A DNA stretch of 64,000 nucleotides from Tritrichomonas musculus (Eukaryota; Parabasalia; Tritrichomonadida; Tritrichomonadidae). The number at the start of each line of letters is the position of its first letter. Within the stretch, counting starts at the first letter, position 1. The translations under genes were made by a program, and so were the position numbers. Location: NCBI GenBank assembly GCA_039105265.1, contig JAPFFF010000001.1, positions 6,510,001 through 6,574,000 on the forward strand, given 5' to 3'. The notes under the pieces are model-generated. The model did not search any database, was not told where the DNA came from, and saw only the letters and a program-made list of their open reading frames with translations. Shown piece by piece: positions 1-7,874 of the stretch.

Positions 1-405
1 GATAAATATGCAGCATCCTCATCACTTGTTATTGAATATACATGAGGTACATCATTAACAAATTTATGAAGTGCTGCCAATACTTCTCTTGCTCCTTTAC
101 CATTCATAGGATATGCATATGCTTTTCTGAGTGTTGATATTGATGAACATTAGATAATTCAACCCACCTGCCTCTTTATTGTTAATGAAGGTATCCATTT
201 GATAACCATCAGGGTGTTTCGATACGATAGGTATATATTGTGCTTTTGGTACTCTCTTATCATGTACTACTCTTTCATCAAAGTATTTCTTTGCTTCCTC
301 TTCATTCAGATTCTCTTGTTTTGCCATGCTAAGGTATTTGTCCAAGGTCCTCCATTTAGCTTTGTTGTATAATTTTTCATATGGGCTTGGTTCTTCTTTA
401 CTCAT
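1..405 (-). pseudogene. Polinton integrase-like region, partial (fossil)
   Basis: The minus-strand translation resembles the retroviral-type integrase of Mavericks: an alkaline N-terminal part, then a core-like stretch around YQMDTF whose Asp would be the first catalytic acid. The region is cut by the window edge and looks broken. It identifies the surrounding element as a Maverick/Polinton. Confidence 0.55.
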
Positions 406-411
406 TTATTT

Positions 412-1413
412 TTAAATAAACATCTTATCATATTGAAGGAATTGCATTTCGATAACAAATGAATCATTTGGAGGTAGTTTGGTTGGACAATAATAATGAA
501 CATCACTATAGAAGTCTATCCAAAACCTTTGGTCCATTGAGTTTAACTTGAAGTATTTAATAGGACTATATTCAACATCGCTATTTCCTATATAATTATG
601 TAATGCTTGTTCACCTATCGATGAATATATTTTGCATGATTGTCTGTCCCATATATTATCGAATATTAATTCCTTACTCCATGTTTGATATTTTTCTGGT
701 TTATTTTGAAATATGCCATTACCTATATTAAACACATCTGCAAAATCATCATTCCAGGATTTAAGTTTGAAAAAGTTCATATATGGTGCGGTATACTCCC
801 AATCTTGTTCATTCTTACTGTTAGTATAGTAGTATTTATGATTCTCTGCTTTATTTCTTTCTGTATAAATAATTTCATGAAAACCATTTTTATCATAATA
901 TCCATCTGTTTGTATATCTCTATCCTGTATATTGTCATCATTTTGAACAAATTTGTCTAATGAAGAAGTTTTAATGTATGACTTGAATGCATGATTAACT
1001 GCATCAAAAAATCCACGTAAATCTCCATCGATTGACACCCAATCAATGACTTTGAAGAATCCATATTCATGATTAGTACCAGTTATATAGTCTTCTTTTA
1101 GTGTTCCATCATTCCATGTTCCACCACAGACAAACTCATATGTTTTCTTATGTATCTTATATATTTCAATCTCTACTTCCATTTTGCGTCGTCTCTTAAT
1201 GATATGTGCTGAACGAACGCCAACAATAGATTCCCCTTTGTTTGCAGTTGACCATTCTGGTGGGAAATTAAACCAATACCTATTAAACTTAGCTTTATCA
1301 TGTTGAGCATCCTCAAGGAAGTAGGCTGTTTCGATTGGAAGAGGTGTATTACCATCATTAACTATATTATCTCGATTAGGATAAAGAGTTTTAACACTTG
1401 GTGGTAATTCCAT
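412..1413 (-). CDS. Polinton ORF, unknown product (333 aa)
   Basis: An open frame in the same direction as the integrase-like and protease genes and only a few bases from each. It is rich in Tyr, Trp and Asn, with no signal peptide or membrane segment. Its position and size would suit a minor structural protein, but no motif proves this. It carries a RDIQTDG segment resembling TQT-type anchors seen in other ORFs of this element. Confidence 0.5.
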   Translation of the reverse strand: MELPPSVKTLYPNRDNIVNDGNTPLPIETAYFLEDAQHDKAKFNRYWFNFPPEWSTANKGESIVGVRSAHIIKRRRKMEVEIEIYKIHKKTYEFVCGGTWNDGTLKEDYITGTNHEYGFFKVIDWVSIDGDLRGFFDAVNHAFKSYIKTSSLDKFVQNDDNIQDRDIQTDGYYDKNGFHEIIYTERNKAENHKYYYTNSKNEQDWEYTAPYMNFFKLKSWNDDFADVFNIGNGIFQNKPEKYQTWSKELIFDNIWDRQSCKIYSSIGEQALHNYIGNSDVEYSPIKYFKLNSMDQRFWIDFYSDVHYYCPTKLPPNDSFVIEMQFLQYDKMFI

Positions 1414-1434
1414 TTCGAGTTGAATAAAAAGTCT

Positions 1435-2991
1435 TTATTTATATACAACATCTGTTTCTAATTCATTGTTTTGAAGTTCTCGAAGTATTCTCTTTCTAAT
1501 ATCTGGCATATTGCGTTGTTTAAACTTACCATTTCCTTCATGCAAAAAGGTACGACAAGATTCCATTAGAAACACTCCACAATCCTTGTTATTCCTTTGA
1601 CTAGGTACATCATAATATTTTGCTTTTAACTTACCTGTTCCTGAAATATTGATCCACTTATTAAGTGTCTTTACCTCTGGTGCCATTGACTTATTCTCAG
1701 AGTCATAGCATTCGATTATTTTCTTTGAATATCGAACAATACATAAAACCCAATGTTCTCCATCTGAACAAATGGGGACAAATACTTTATCGAAATGTGA
1801 AAATGACTGTTTACCTGAGATAGGACTTTTCATCAGTTCATGTATTTTTTCCATATCATTAGTCTCATATGCTCTAGAAAGGAGGGTATAAAATGCAGTA
1901 GGTAAAACCAATATTTTCTTTTTATCAAACTCTGCCTCATTTTGACCAGGTTGTTTATTCAATCTCTTTCCTTTGTTATATAGAAGTTTCAAGTAGTCAT
2001 CAATAACATCTTCTTCTATATTTTCATCATTGACTAAACTCCTCCAATCATGAATTTTATGACGTCTTTGGTCTACTGTATACTCTCCTGTCTTCTGTGG
2101 TGTCATACGGGGTTCTCTTGGAGGAGGACTAGTACCTCGAGAGGTATGCGATGATGGAAACTGTGGAGGTGGTGATGAAGGAGGAGGAGGTGGTGGAGGT
2201 GGAGGTGAAGGTGAACGAGGTCGTTTTGATTTTGTCTTAGGTTGTTTTGATTTTTTCTTAGGTCTATCATCCTCGTCTAAATTTGTACTACTTTGAAGTA
2301 AAAGTTGAATTCTGTTTTGATTTTGGTCCCTTGTTGGTGGCTCAACATTTGTGGGTCGGTTCCTACCGATTTTCCTAAGGTTAAGATGATAATCATTTCG
2401 ATTTAAAGTTGGAGGTCTGGGTAATGGAGCCAATTCTGGTATATCATCTGTTTGAATACCTCTAGTTTTATATTCTTTCTTATCACTTTTCAATGTTCTT
2501 TCTTTCATCTGCTCTCTCAGTTCTCTAGCTGCTTGTTTTTCCTCCTCAGTCTTCATTCGAGATATCCTTATGTTGATAATATCATAATGTAATTTTATCT
2601 CTGTTAATATACCTGTTGTTGATTCCTGGAGAGTATATTGATATGGCTTTAATACTGTTATGTAATGTCCATGTTCATCTTTATCATCTTGATTTTTCTT
2701 AATTGCAAAAACACAACCTGTAAATTTTGCTTTTGGTCTCTCTCTCTTGAGTCTATTAGCAAATTCAAGTACGTCTTTAAAAGCTATACTAGTATTTAAA
2801 TATGTCTCATATAATTTTTGTAGATTTATTTGATTATTAGAGAACTTCCATATAGTTTGACCCAAACCTCTTGTTAATCTTGCAACATCTCTATCAACTA
2901 GTTTAGGTCGAAATTTAAAAGTACATTGTAGTAGTTGTATTTTATTGTTAGGTTTAGTTTGTGTGCCTTTATCACTTGTCATTTTTATCAT
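1435..2991 (-). CDS. Polinton protein ending in a Ulp1/adenain-type cysteine protease
   Basis: The start is the ATG at 2991; the open frame runs a few codons further upstream but has no ATG there. The protein is about 518 residues. The C-terminal 170 residues carry the Ulp1/adenain (C48/C5) signature: a GEHWVLCIV segment with the catalytic His, an acidic residue in ECYDSEN, and NKDCGVFLM with the catalytic Cys. The middle is a Lys/Arg- and Pro-rich linker with a long run of prolines; the N-terminal 150 residues are unrecognised. Adenain-like maturation proteases are standard Polinton parts. Two TQT-like motifs (KGTQTKP near the N terminus and RGIQTDD before the linker) resemble dynein light chain LC8 ligands. 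Confidence 0.75.
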   Translation of the reverse strand: MIKMTSDKGTQTKPNNKIQLLQCTFKFRPKLVDRDVARLTRGLGQTIWKFSNNQINLQKLYETYLNTSIAFKDVLEFANRLKRERPKAKFTGCVFAIKKNQDDKDEHGHYITVLKPYQYTLQESTTGILTEIKLHYDIINIRISRMKTEEEKQAARELREQMKERTLKSDKKEYKTRGIQTDDIPELAPLPRPPTLNRNDYHLNLRKIGRNRPTNVEPPTRDQNQNRIQLLLQSSTNLDEDDRPKKKSKQPKTKSKRPRSPSPPPPPPPPPSSPPPQFPSSHTSRGTSPPPREPRMTPQKTGEYTVDQRRHKIHDWRSLVNDENIEEDVIDDYLKLLYNKGKRLNKQPGQNEAEFDKKKILVLPTAFYTLLSRAYETNDMEKIHELMKSPISGKQSFSHFDKVFVPICSDGEHWVLCIVRYSKKIIECYDSENKSMAPEVKTLNKWINISGTGKLKAKYYDVPSQRNNKDCGVFLMESCRTFLHEGNGKFKQRNMPDIRKRILRELQNNELETDVVYK

Positions 2992-2997
2992 TATAAA

Positions 2998-3249
2998 ATG
3001 TCTCAATCAGACCGTATGTATATCCTCGTTAGAATTCTATCGAACATCCATGAATATAATGTAGAGAGTGATGAAACTAGAAGAAAAAAATTGATGAAGA
3101 CTATAAAAGAATTATCAGCTCAGTATTTCAAACCTGAACATCTTCAAATAATGAGGATAGATAATGATATTGATTTTTTAGGTCGAATTGAACACTTTGC
3201 TTTGGAGTTCTTAGAACTATATATAGTTAATCTGCCCTCGCATTTATAA
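2998..3249 (+). CDS. Small unknown ORF of the Polinton (83 aa)
   Basis: It starts at the ATG at 2998, six bases from the start of the divergent protease gene, so the two share a promoter gap. It is a mostly helical, charged small protein with no recognised domain. Its 3' end overlaps the 3' end of the opposite-strand HNH gene by about 23 bases. It may be a structural or regulatory accessory protein, but nothing in the sequence decides this. Confidence 0.4.
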   Translation: MSQSDRMYILVRILSNIHEYNVESDETRRKKLMKTIKELSAQYFKPEHLQIMRIDNDIDFLGRIEHFALEFLELYIVNLPSHL

Positions 3250-3562
3250 TTTTAGGCATATCCCTGTTATAGTTACTATCAGTTGGGGTTATCCATCTTA
3301 AGTTGCTTAGATGGTAGTCAGCCCTATTCCTATTGATATGGTCTACCTCTATTTTATGTTGTGGGTCATCATTAGGTATGAACTGTCTTGCTATAAGTAC
3401 ATGTTTCAAGTAGTAGTCGCCATTTAGACATACACGTATATACCCCTTTATATGTTTTGCATCCTTGCATATAAAATGATTACTCTTACGTCTTATAGTA
3501 AAGGGGTACCTATTCAGTATTTCATAGTCGTTAGTAAAGCCTTTGAGTGGCACAAATGACAT
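3227..3562 (-). CDS. HNH homing-type endonuclease
   Basis: This 111-residue protein has the HNH core at residues about 70-100: IEVDHINRNRADYHLSNLRW, with the VDH pair, a central Asn and the closing NLRW typical of the HNH_3 family. The N-terminal part (NDYEILNRYPFTIRR) resembles the NUMOD-type DNA-binding segment that precedes HNH in phage and giant-virus homing enzymes. It sits between small ORFs of the Polinton, so it probably entered the element as a selfish passenger, or it may help the element move. Confidence 0.7.
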   Translation of the reverse strand: MSFVPLKGFTNDYEILNRYPFTIRRKSNHFICKDAKHIKGYIRVCLNGDYYLKHVLIARQFIPNDDPQHKIEVDHINRNRADYHLSNLRWITPTDSNYNRDMPKIINARAD

Positions 3563-3613
3563 TTTCTCACTTTTTGAATGATTTAAATATTTTCATTTCA
3601 TTTTTATTTTTGT

Positions 3614-3859
3614 ATGAGCAAGTGGGGGACAATCATTGTTGAAGGAATTGATGATAAAGGACCTCTTTATTATCCTCTCGATGACAAAGAAAAAAACGTT
3701 ATCAAGTTTCCAAAGAAAAAAAAGCGAGTAAACTTGTATAAAAACTATTATGAACATCAAGAGAAAGAAGAAGAAGAGAAAGAAGAACTTCTAGATGTAG
3801 GTGTTCAAACTGAAAAAACTGAACTACCTCATATAGACGAACTACTTAGTAAAATTTAA
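3614..3859 (+). CDS. Small acidic/basic unknown ORF of the Polinton (81 aa)
   Basis: The ATG at 3614 follows an A+T-rich gap after the divergent HNH gene. The protein has a Lys-rich block (KKKKRV) that could be a nuclear signal, a Glu-rich stretch, then DVGVQTEKTELP near the C terminus. That last segment looks like a TQT-type LC8 ligand, as in other ORFs of the same element. There is no known domain. Confidence 0.4.
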   Translation: MSKWGTIIVEGIDDKGPLYYPLDDKEKNVIKFPKKKKRVNLYKNYYEHQEKEEEEKEELLDVGVQTEKTELPHIDELLSKI

Positions 3860-3900
3860 CTTCTTTTATTTTATTGTTATTTTTTTTATTTTTGTCTTAA

Positions 3901-4149
3901 ATGAATAGCGCTCTTAACGGACTGAATAATGACGCAGAAGCTCTATATGCAAGATTTAAAGTTATTAAAGACAAGATATTTGGAAAATGTATGAATGAAG
4001 ATGATGATAAAATAGCTAGTCAATTCGATATAATGATAAATATAATCAAGTCATACAAAGAACTCTTTGAAGACATTGAAAAAGCTAAGTTATTATTGAA
4101 GTCAATTGGTGCACGTATCTCTATAGCTGAACATCAAAATAGACTATGA
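3901..4149 (+). CDS. Small helical unknown ORF of the Polinton (82 aa)
   Basis: This frame begins 41 bases after the previous ORF in the same direction and ends directly against the hairpin-repeat array. The predicted protein is almost entirely alpha-helical with heptad-like hydrophobic spacing, suggesting a small coiled-coil protein. No family is recognised. Confidence 0.4.
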   Translation: MNSALNGLNNDAEALYARFKVIKDKIFGKCMNEDDDKIASQFDIMINIIKSYKELFEDIEKAKLLLKSIGARISIAEHQNRL

Positions 4150-4468
4150 GGGACCCGAGGTAGTTGTTTAGGTCCCTAGTAGTAGTGGGGACCCGAGGTA
4201 GTTGTTTAGGTCCCTAGTAGTACTTCAAGAAAAACAAGTAGTGGGGACCCGAGGTAGTTGTTTAGGTCCCTAGTAGTAGTGGGGACCCGAGGTAGTTGTT
4301 TAGGTCCCTAGTAGTAGTGGGGACCCGAGGTAGTTGTTTAGGTCCCTAGTAGTACTTCAAGAAAAAACAAGTAGTGGGGACCCGAGGTAGTTGTTTAGGT
4401 CCCTAGTAGTAGTGGGGACCCGAGGTAGTTGTTTAGGTCCCTAGTAGTACTTCAAGAAAAAAACAAGT
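4150..4468. repeat. Array of seven hairpin-forming direct repeats
   Basis: Seven near-identical units each contain GGGACC, a 15-base centre (cgaggtagttgttta) and GGTCCC, so each unit can fold as a hairpin. Units are joined by ctagtagtagtg. After units 2, 5 and 7 there is a spacer of the form acttcaagaaaa(a)acaagt, itself a weak ACTT/AAGT hairpin whose A-run grows by one base from spacer to spacer. The array begins one base after a stop codon and is followed by a long T tract. It is not a CRISPR: the spacers are not unique. Confidence 0.9.
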
Positions 4469-4493
4469 TGAAGAAAAAATTTTTTTATTTTTT

Positions 4494-4495
<2 letters not shown>

Positions 4496-4543
<48 letters not shown>
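4496..4543. repeat. 48-base homopolymer T tract
   Basis: An uninterrupted run of T follows the hairpin array and a short A-rich stretch. Its length may be inexact because of sequencing slippage. It separates the plus-strand small ORFs from the minus-strand ORFs to the right. Confidence 0.85.
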
Positions 4544-4545
<2 letters not shown>

Positions 4546-4583
4546 TTTTTATTTTTATCACGAGTTCGTGTTGACGTGTGGGC

Positions 4584-4931
4584 TTAAGCGTAGCGTGGCC
4601 CCAACGGAAACCGACTCGTATATACTACTTCATCATCGATATTTACTGGTGGTTCACCATTAGTTAGGTGTTTAATCGTTGTTTCATCTTCTAATGGATG
4701 GCCGTTCTTATCGAAGTAACCTTCACACTGTATAGTGTATAATCGTTCAGGGATCTCATCAAACATCTGCCATCGAATATATGACGGATCATGGACTTCT
4801 TCTGGTGTTGGTATTGGTTCGATTTGTTGTTTCAATGGATCATCGTCATCACGGAAATCATTTATAGATATGGATTTCATACCTTCATATATGTGATCGT
4901 ATAACATAGTGTTCAGTGTCATTGGTTTCAT
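4584..4931 (-). CDS. Small unknown ORF of the Polinton (115 aa)
   Basis: This acidic protein is read from the ATG at 4931. Residues about 52-90 (W-x-x-F-D-x-I-P-E-R-x-Y-x-I) resemble the N-terminal segment of the P-loop ORF to the right (W-x-x-F-E-x-L-P-E-K-x-Y-x-I), so the two share a small module. No named domain is recognised. GC-richer sequence with a short hairpin (CACGA/TCGTG) lies just after its stop. Confidence 0.4.
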   Translation of the reverse strand: MKPMTLNTMLYDHIYEGMKSISINDFRDDDDPLKQQIEPIPTPEEVHDPSYIRWQMFDEIPERLYTIQCEGYFDKNGHPLEDETTIKHLTNGEPPVNIDDEVVYTSRFPLGPRYA

Positions 4932-5303
4932 TCAGATAAAATTTTCATTTAATTCACATATCAAACCCATTGTTTATACATATAGTCATTCATTATATGC
5001 TACAATAGTCATTCATTATCTGCCACTATTAGTTCTACTTTATTGGACACAATCTCGATAATGTCGTATATGAGTATAGCTATGGAAATGTTTAGAAACG
5101 GTTTCATATTAATATAGCCGATTTCGCCTATTATAATAGTTTATTTAGCCATTATTATAGGTTATCGCTATTAGTATTGTCATATATAGACATATATATA
5201 TAGTCTTGTGCCAAAAGTAGCACTAAATTAAATACAAAAACAGCTGATTTTTGGGGGATTTCGTCAATTAAATTAGCTGTCACGCGACTGTGGTGGGTAT
5301 ATA

Positions 5304-5837
5304 CTATAATTTGGTCGAGGATGACAAAAATGACAATTTTGGGCAGACTGAATGAATTAGAGCTAGGGGAGTGAGCGAAGCGAATGTGGGCGTAAGATAC
5401 GTAGTATCTGTAGCACCCCCTAGTATTGCTACTGCAGTTGAGAATGTAGTTATGACAACAGGGACAAAACGTGTGATAGCTGCTTTAAATTCTTTGAATG
5501 CACCCTCCTTGACACATAATTTTATTATCTCATCTATGTTCTTTGGGTGATTGTTATTTAATGCTACATATAACTTTGAGTAGAACTCCATTGCAATATT
5601 AATGGTATAGACTACAAGTATGAATTTATTATAGGGGACAGTATTGTAAATCCTTTTTCTTAGTGCTGTTGACTTGCCTGAGCCAATGGGAGCTTGACAG
5701 ATGAATTTCTTTATTGTCTTCTCTATGGTTATCTCATTTGTGGTTCCCTCTTCATTTCTTTCACTATATGTTATCTCATATGATTTTTCAGGGAGGTTTT
5801 CAAAAACATTCCAGTCTACATATTGCTCGCGGCTCAT
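5304..5837 (-). pseudogene. P-loop NTPase / helicase-like region of the Polinton (fossil)
   Basis: Residues about 48-60 hold a clear Walker A (APIGSGKST) followed by a strand like the second motif of superfamily 2 helicases (FILVVYTIN), reminiscent of origin-binding-protein helicases. At 177 residues the frame is short for that family and looks incomplete. The far end of the frame runs through a GC-rich nested hairpin (5363-5423). Confidence 0.5.
5363..5423. repeat. Nested GC-rich hairpin in the Polinton
   Basis: CTAGGGG at 5363-5369 pairs with CCCCTAG at 5417-5423, and AGATAC at 5395-5400 pairs with GTATCT at 5404-5409 inside it. The stretch stands out from the A+T-rich surroundings. Confidence 0.6.
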
Positions 5838-6260
5838 TTGAACAAAAATAAAAACAAGAATAAAAACAAAATGTAGAAAGATTCTATTGATGGTATTGCA
5901 TTGACTGAATGAATTATATTTGTATGGTATGTTATTGAATTTATTTGTGTGATATGCTATTTAATTCATTTGTGAGCTTAAACTTTTTGTATTGCTACGA
6001 GAGCTCTTCATTTGTGAATTATATTTGTGATTTTCAGGGGTGATTTGAATTGGTGATTTGAGAGCATTGAATTAACCGCGTGGTTAGAACTTTTTGATAG
6101 CGTTGCTGGAACAAAATCTGCCGCCTAACATAGGAGCCCCTATGTTTTGTGGTATCGCGTGGCCAAAATGCTGGGGTTGGGAGGCTGTGTAATTAGACAC
6201 GGCCTACCGTATACTACTACACAAGCTTGAAAAGATTGATATCTAGCAAAGTGTTTACAA
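5838..6260. other. Non-coding right margin of the Polinton
   Basis: No convincing frame is seen here. The sequence is less A+T-rich than host spacers and includes a small perfect hairpin (CATAGG/CCTATG near 6130-6146) and two copies of AACTTTTTG (5981 and about 6089). The element's terminus probably lies in this interval, but it cannot be located without the other end. Confidence 0.4.
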
Positions 6261-6264
6261 AAAA

Positions 6265-6466
6265 GATAAGTCACTCAGTAAAGTTTCAAATTGAAATTTC
6301 TCTCAAAAAAACTCATTATTGACTTATCATTATAAAAAAGGACATCAGGTAAATCAATCTCAAAGAGAAGCCATTAATACATTTCAAGAGAAATGAATAT
6401 GCATCTGCCATACAGTATTATTTATGGGGCTTCTCTCAGCGATTGTTAAATCAGGTGAAATTTAAC
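6265..6466. other. Stretch rich in inverted repeats; structured RNA or small element candidate
   Basis: Four sets of complementary arms lie in about 200 bases. GATAAGTCA 6265-6273 pairs with TGACTTATC 6320-6328 and encloses TTTCAA/TTGAAA (6284-6296). AGAGAAGCC 6364-6372 pairs with GGCTTCTCT 6428-6436 and encloses TAATAC/GTATTA plus a CATTTC/GAAATG hairpin (6380-6395). GTTAAAT 6445-6451 pairs with ATTTAAC 6460-6466. The arrangement resembles a branched RNA. It matches no RNA family I can name, and the strand is undetermined. Confidence 0.35.
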
Positions 6467-6524
6467 ATACTCTGTTAAGAAAATTAACCAAAAAAATCGA
6501 AAATTTAAATTTTTCTTTAAAATT

Positions 6525-6662
6525 TTAACTATTTGCTTTTTTTGATATAATTTTTTTTTTATTTTTACATAATTTTTCAAGAATATACGCACCAGTGATC
6601 ACCACGGGGTTGTGCGAAGCCGAATCAGGTTCCTTGAATTGCTGGATGAATCGGGAAGCCAT
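6525..6662 (-). pseudogene. Coding-like 45-codon fragment, possible 5' end of a broken gene
   Basis: From the ATG at 6662 the first ~32 codons use GC-rich codons quite unlike the surrounding spacer and encode MASRFIQQFKEPD...HNPVVITGAYILEKLC; the frame then runs into lysine-rich A+T sequence and stops. The ATG sits in a TTCAAATG context after A+T-rich sequence, as expected for a trichomonad start. It may be the first part of a host gene cut off by rearrangement or by the nearby Polinton, a first exon, or a genuine short gene. The product is not recognised. Confidence 0.35.
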
Positions 6663-6893
6663 TTGAACTAAATATTTATGGATTATTTAGAAAAATTGAA
6701 TAAAAAATGTATAAAAAAGTATTCAAAAAGTTTAAAAGTTTTCAAAAAGTGGTGTAAGAAAATATGATTCCCCCAATATTCACTTTATTTTCAGAAAAAA
6801 ATTGAACCCAAAAAAACAACCAATTTATAAATTCCTTTTTTAATAAATGATTTTTTCAAACAGATTATTCTAAATGAAAATTTGCCGCCAAAA

Positions 6894-7797
6894 AGAGGTG
6901 AGGCTGCGAAAATTTTTGGTATTTTTTAATAATATTAATACATATTATTTTATTCCAGAATTAAATGCTATTTATGATAATTTCACTAATACTTTTTTCA
7001 GATTTTTAGCTATAAATCTATTTTTAAAATTGAATAGCTTCTATCTTATTATAATTTCAATTTTATCTTAATAAAAAAATTCTATTTACTCAAAATAATA
7101 AATAATTTAATTATCAATATTTAATATATAGATGTGAATATAATATTAAAATCTTCGACTAAGAATTATAAATCAAATAATGATTTTTTATGATTTAACT
7201 AACTATCATCATATTATAAGCATGATTTTTTTGGTAAATTATTGATAAATATTAAAATAAATACTTATTGTGAGGTTGATACCAAAATAAAAACAAATGA
7301 AATTATTTAGATATTTGTGAAGTTTACATCATTAACGTATATAGAATTATATTCAATATTAAACCTCAATCCTAGCTAAAATTGTAAAAAATTTTTTAAA
7401 AATATTTTGATATGTTTGCCAGCACCAGATAAGTTAAGAGATGAACTATAGTTATCCCTTTGATCTTTAATATAGAAGAAAATTTCTCTTTAAATTGAAA
7501 AATATTTTTTTGAATTTTGACCAAAAACGCATTCATTGAATAGCTTTCTTATTAAAAAATAGAGATCATCTATATACAAATGCAATTTAATGGTTGAAAA
7601 GAAAAAATAATGACGAATATAGGAATTATGACATTTTGAAATATCAATACAATTTCAATTTTTTTTGATTAAATCTGAAAAAAAGTATATGATATGAAAA
7701 GGTAACAACACCATAATACTATATTTTTAATTTATTTTTAATTTTGTTGATTATTATTCCTAAAAAAGTTCATTTAAAATTTCGCAGTCTCACCTCT
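6894..7797. mobile_element. Non-autonomous TIR transposon, 904 bp, 8-bp TSD
   Basis: The ends are inverted copies: the left begins AGAGGTGAGGCTGCGAAA and the right, on the other strand, AGAGGTGAGACTGCGAAA (one mismatch in 18), followed by A/T-rich extensions. The element is flanked by direct repeats CGCCAAAA at 6886-6893 and 7798-7805. The interior is A+T-rich, with no credible gene; a 65-codon frame at 6874-7071 begins outside the element and crosses its left end. The size, TIRs and 8-bp TSD fit a MITE-like derivative of a cut-and-paste element (hAT-type or related families make 8-bp TSDs). It sits just upstream of the DM10 gene promoter. Confidence 0.75.
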
Positions 7798-7825
7798 CGC
7801 CAAAATAATTTATGCAGATTATTTT

Positions 7826-7833
7826 AAAAAGTT
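7826..7833 (+). promoter_or_regulatory. Candidate core promoter element AAAAAGTT
   Basis: AAAAAGTTGG lies 41 nt before the ATG of the DM10/EF-hand gene. The same CAAAAAGTT core occurs 41-42 nt before two other starts in this window. Trichomonad 5' leaders are usually very short, so this would be just upstream of the transcription start. Confidence 0.35.
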
Positions 7834-7874
7834 GGTAGTCAAACGTTAAATAGAAAAGTTAACATTATAAAATC

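Larger units (their letters stand above)
1..6240. mobile_element. Maverick/Polinton element, right-hand part (fossil)
   Basis: A cluster of genes of Polinton/Maverick type enters from the left edge of the window: an integrase-like region, a gene ending in a Ulp1/adenain-type cysteine protease, an HNH endonuclease gene, several small unknown ORFs and a P-loop NTPase region. No PolB or clear capsid gene lies inside the window. The right boundary is soft: coding signal ends at 5837 and unusual GC-richer sequence continues to roughly 6240. The second terminal repeat is outside the window, so no TIR or TSD could be tested. The copy looks broken, with at least two breaks, but several long open frames survive, which suggests a fairly recent insertion. 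Mavericks are abundant in trichomonads. Confidence 0.75.

Noticed and set aside
4150-4468. CRISPR-like look of the hairpin array
   Set aside because: The spacers are the same short sequence each time, the units are in a eukaryotic mobile element, and there is no cas gene.
6361-6400. Resemblance of AAAGAGAAG to the U6 snRNA ACAGAGA box
   Set aside because: The rest of U6 (AGC triad, internal stem-loop, 3' T-run) is missing.
6874-7071. 65-codon frame at the left end of the 904-bp element
   Set aside because: It crosses the TIR boundary and consists of A+T-rich codons; no domain.
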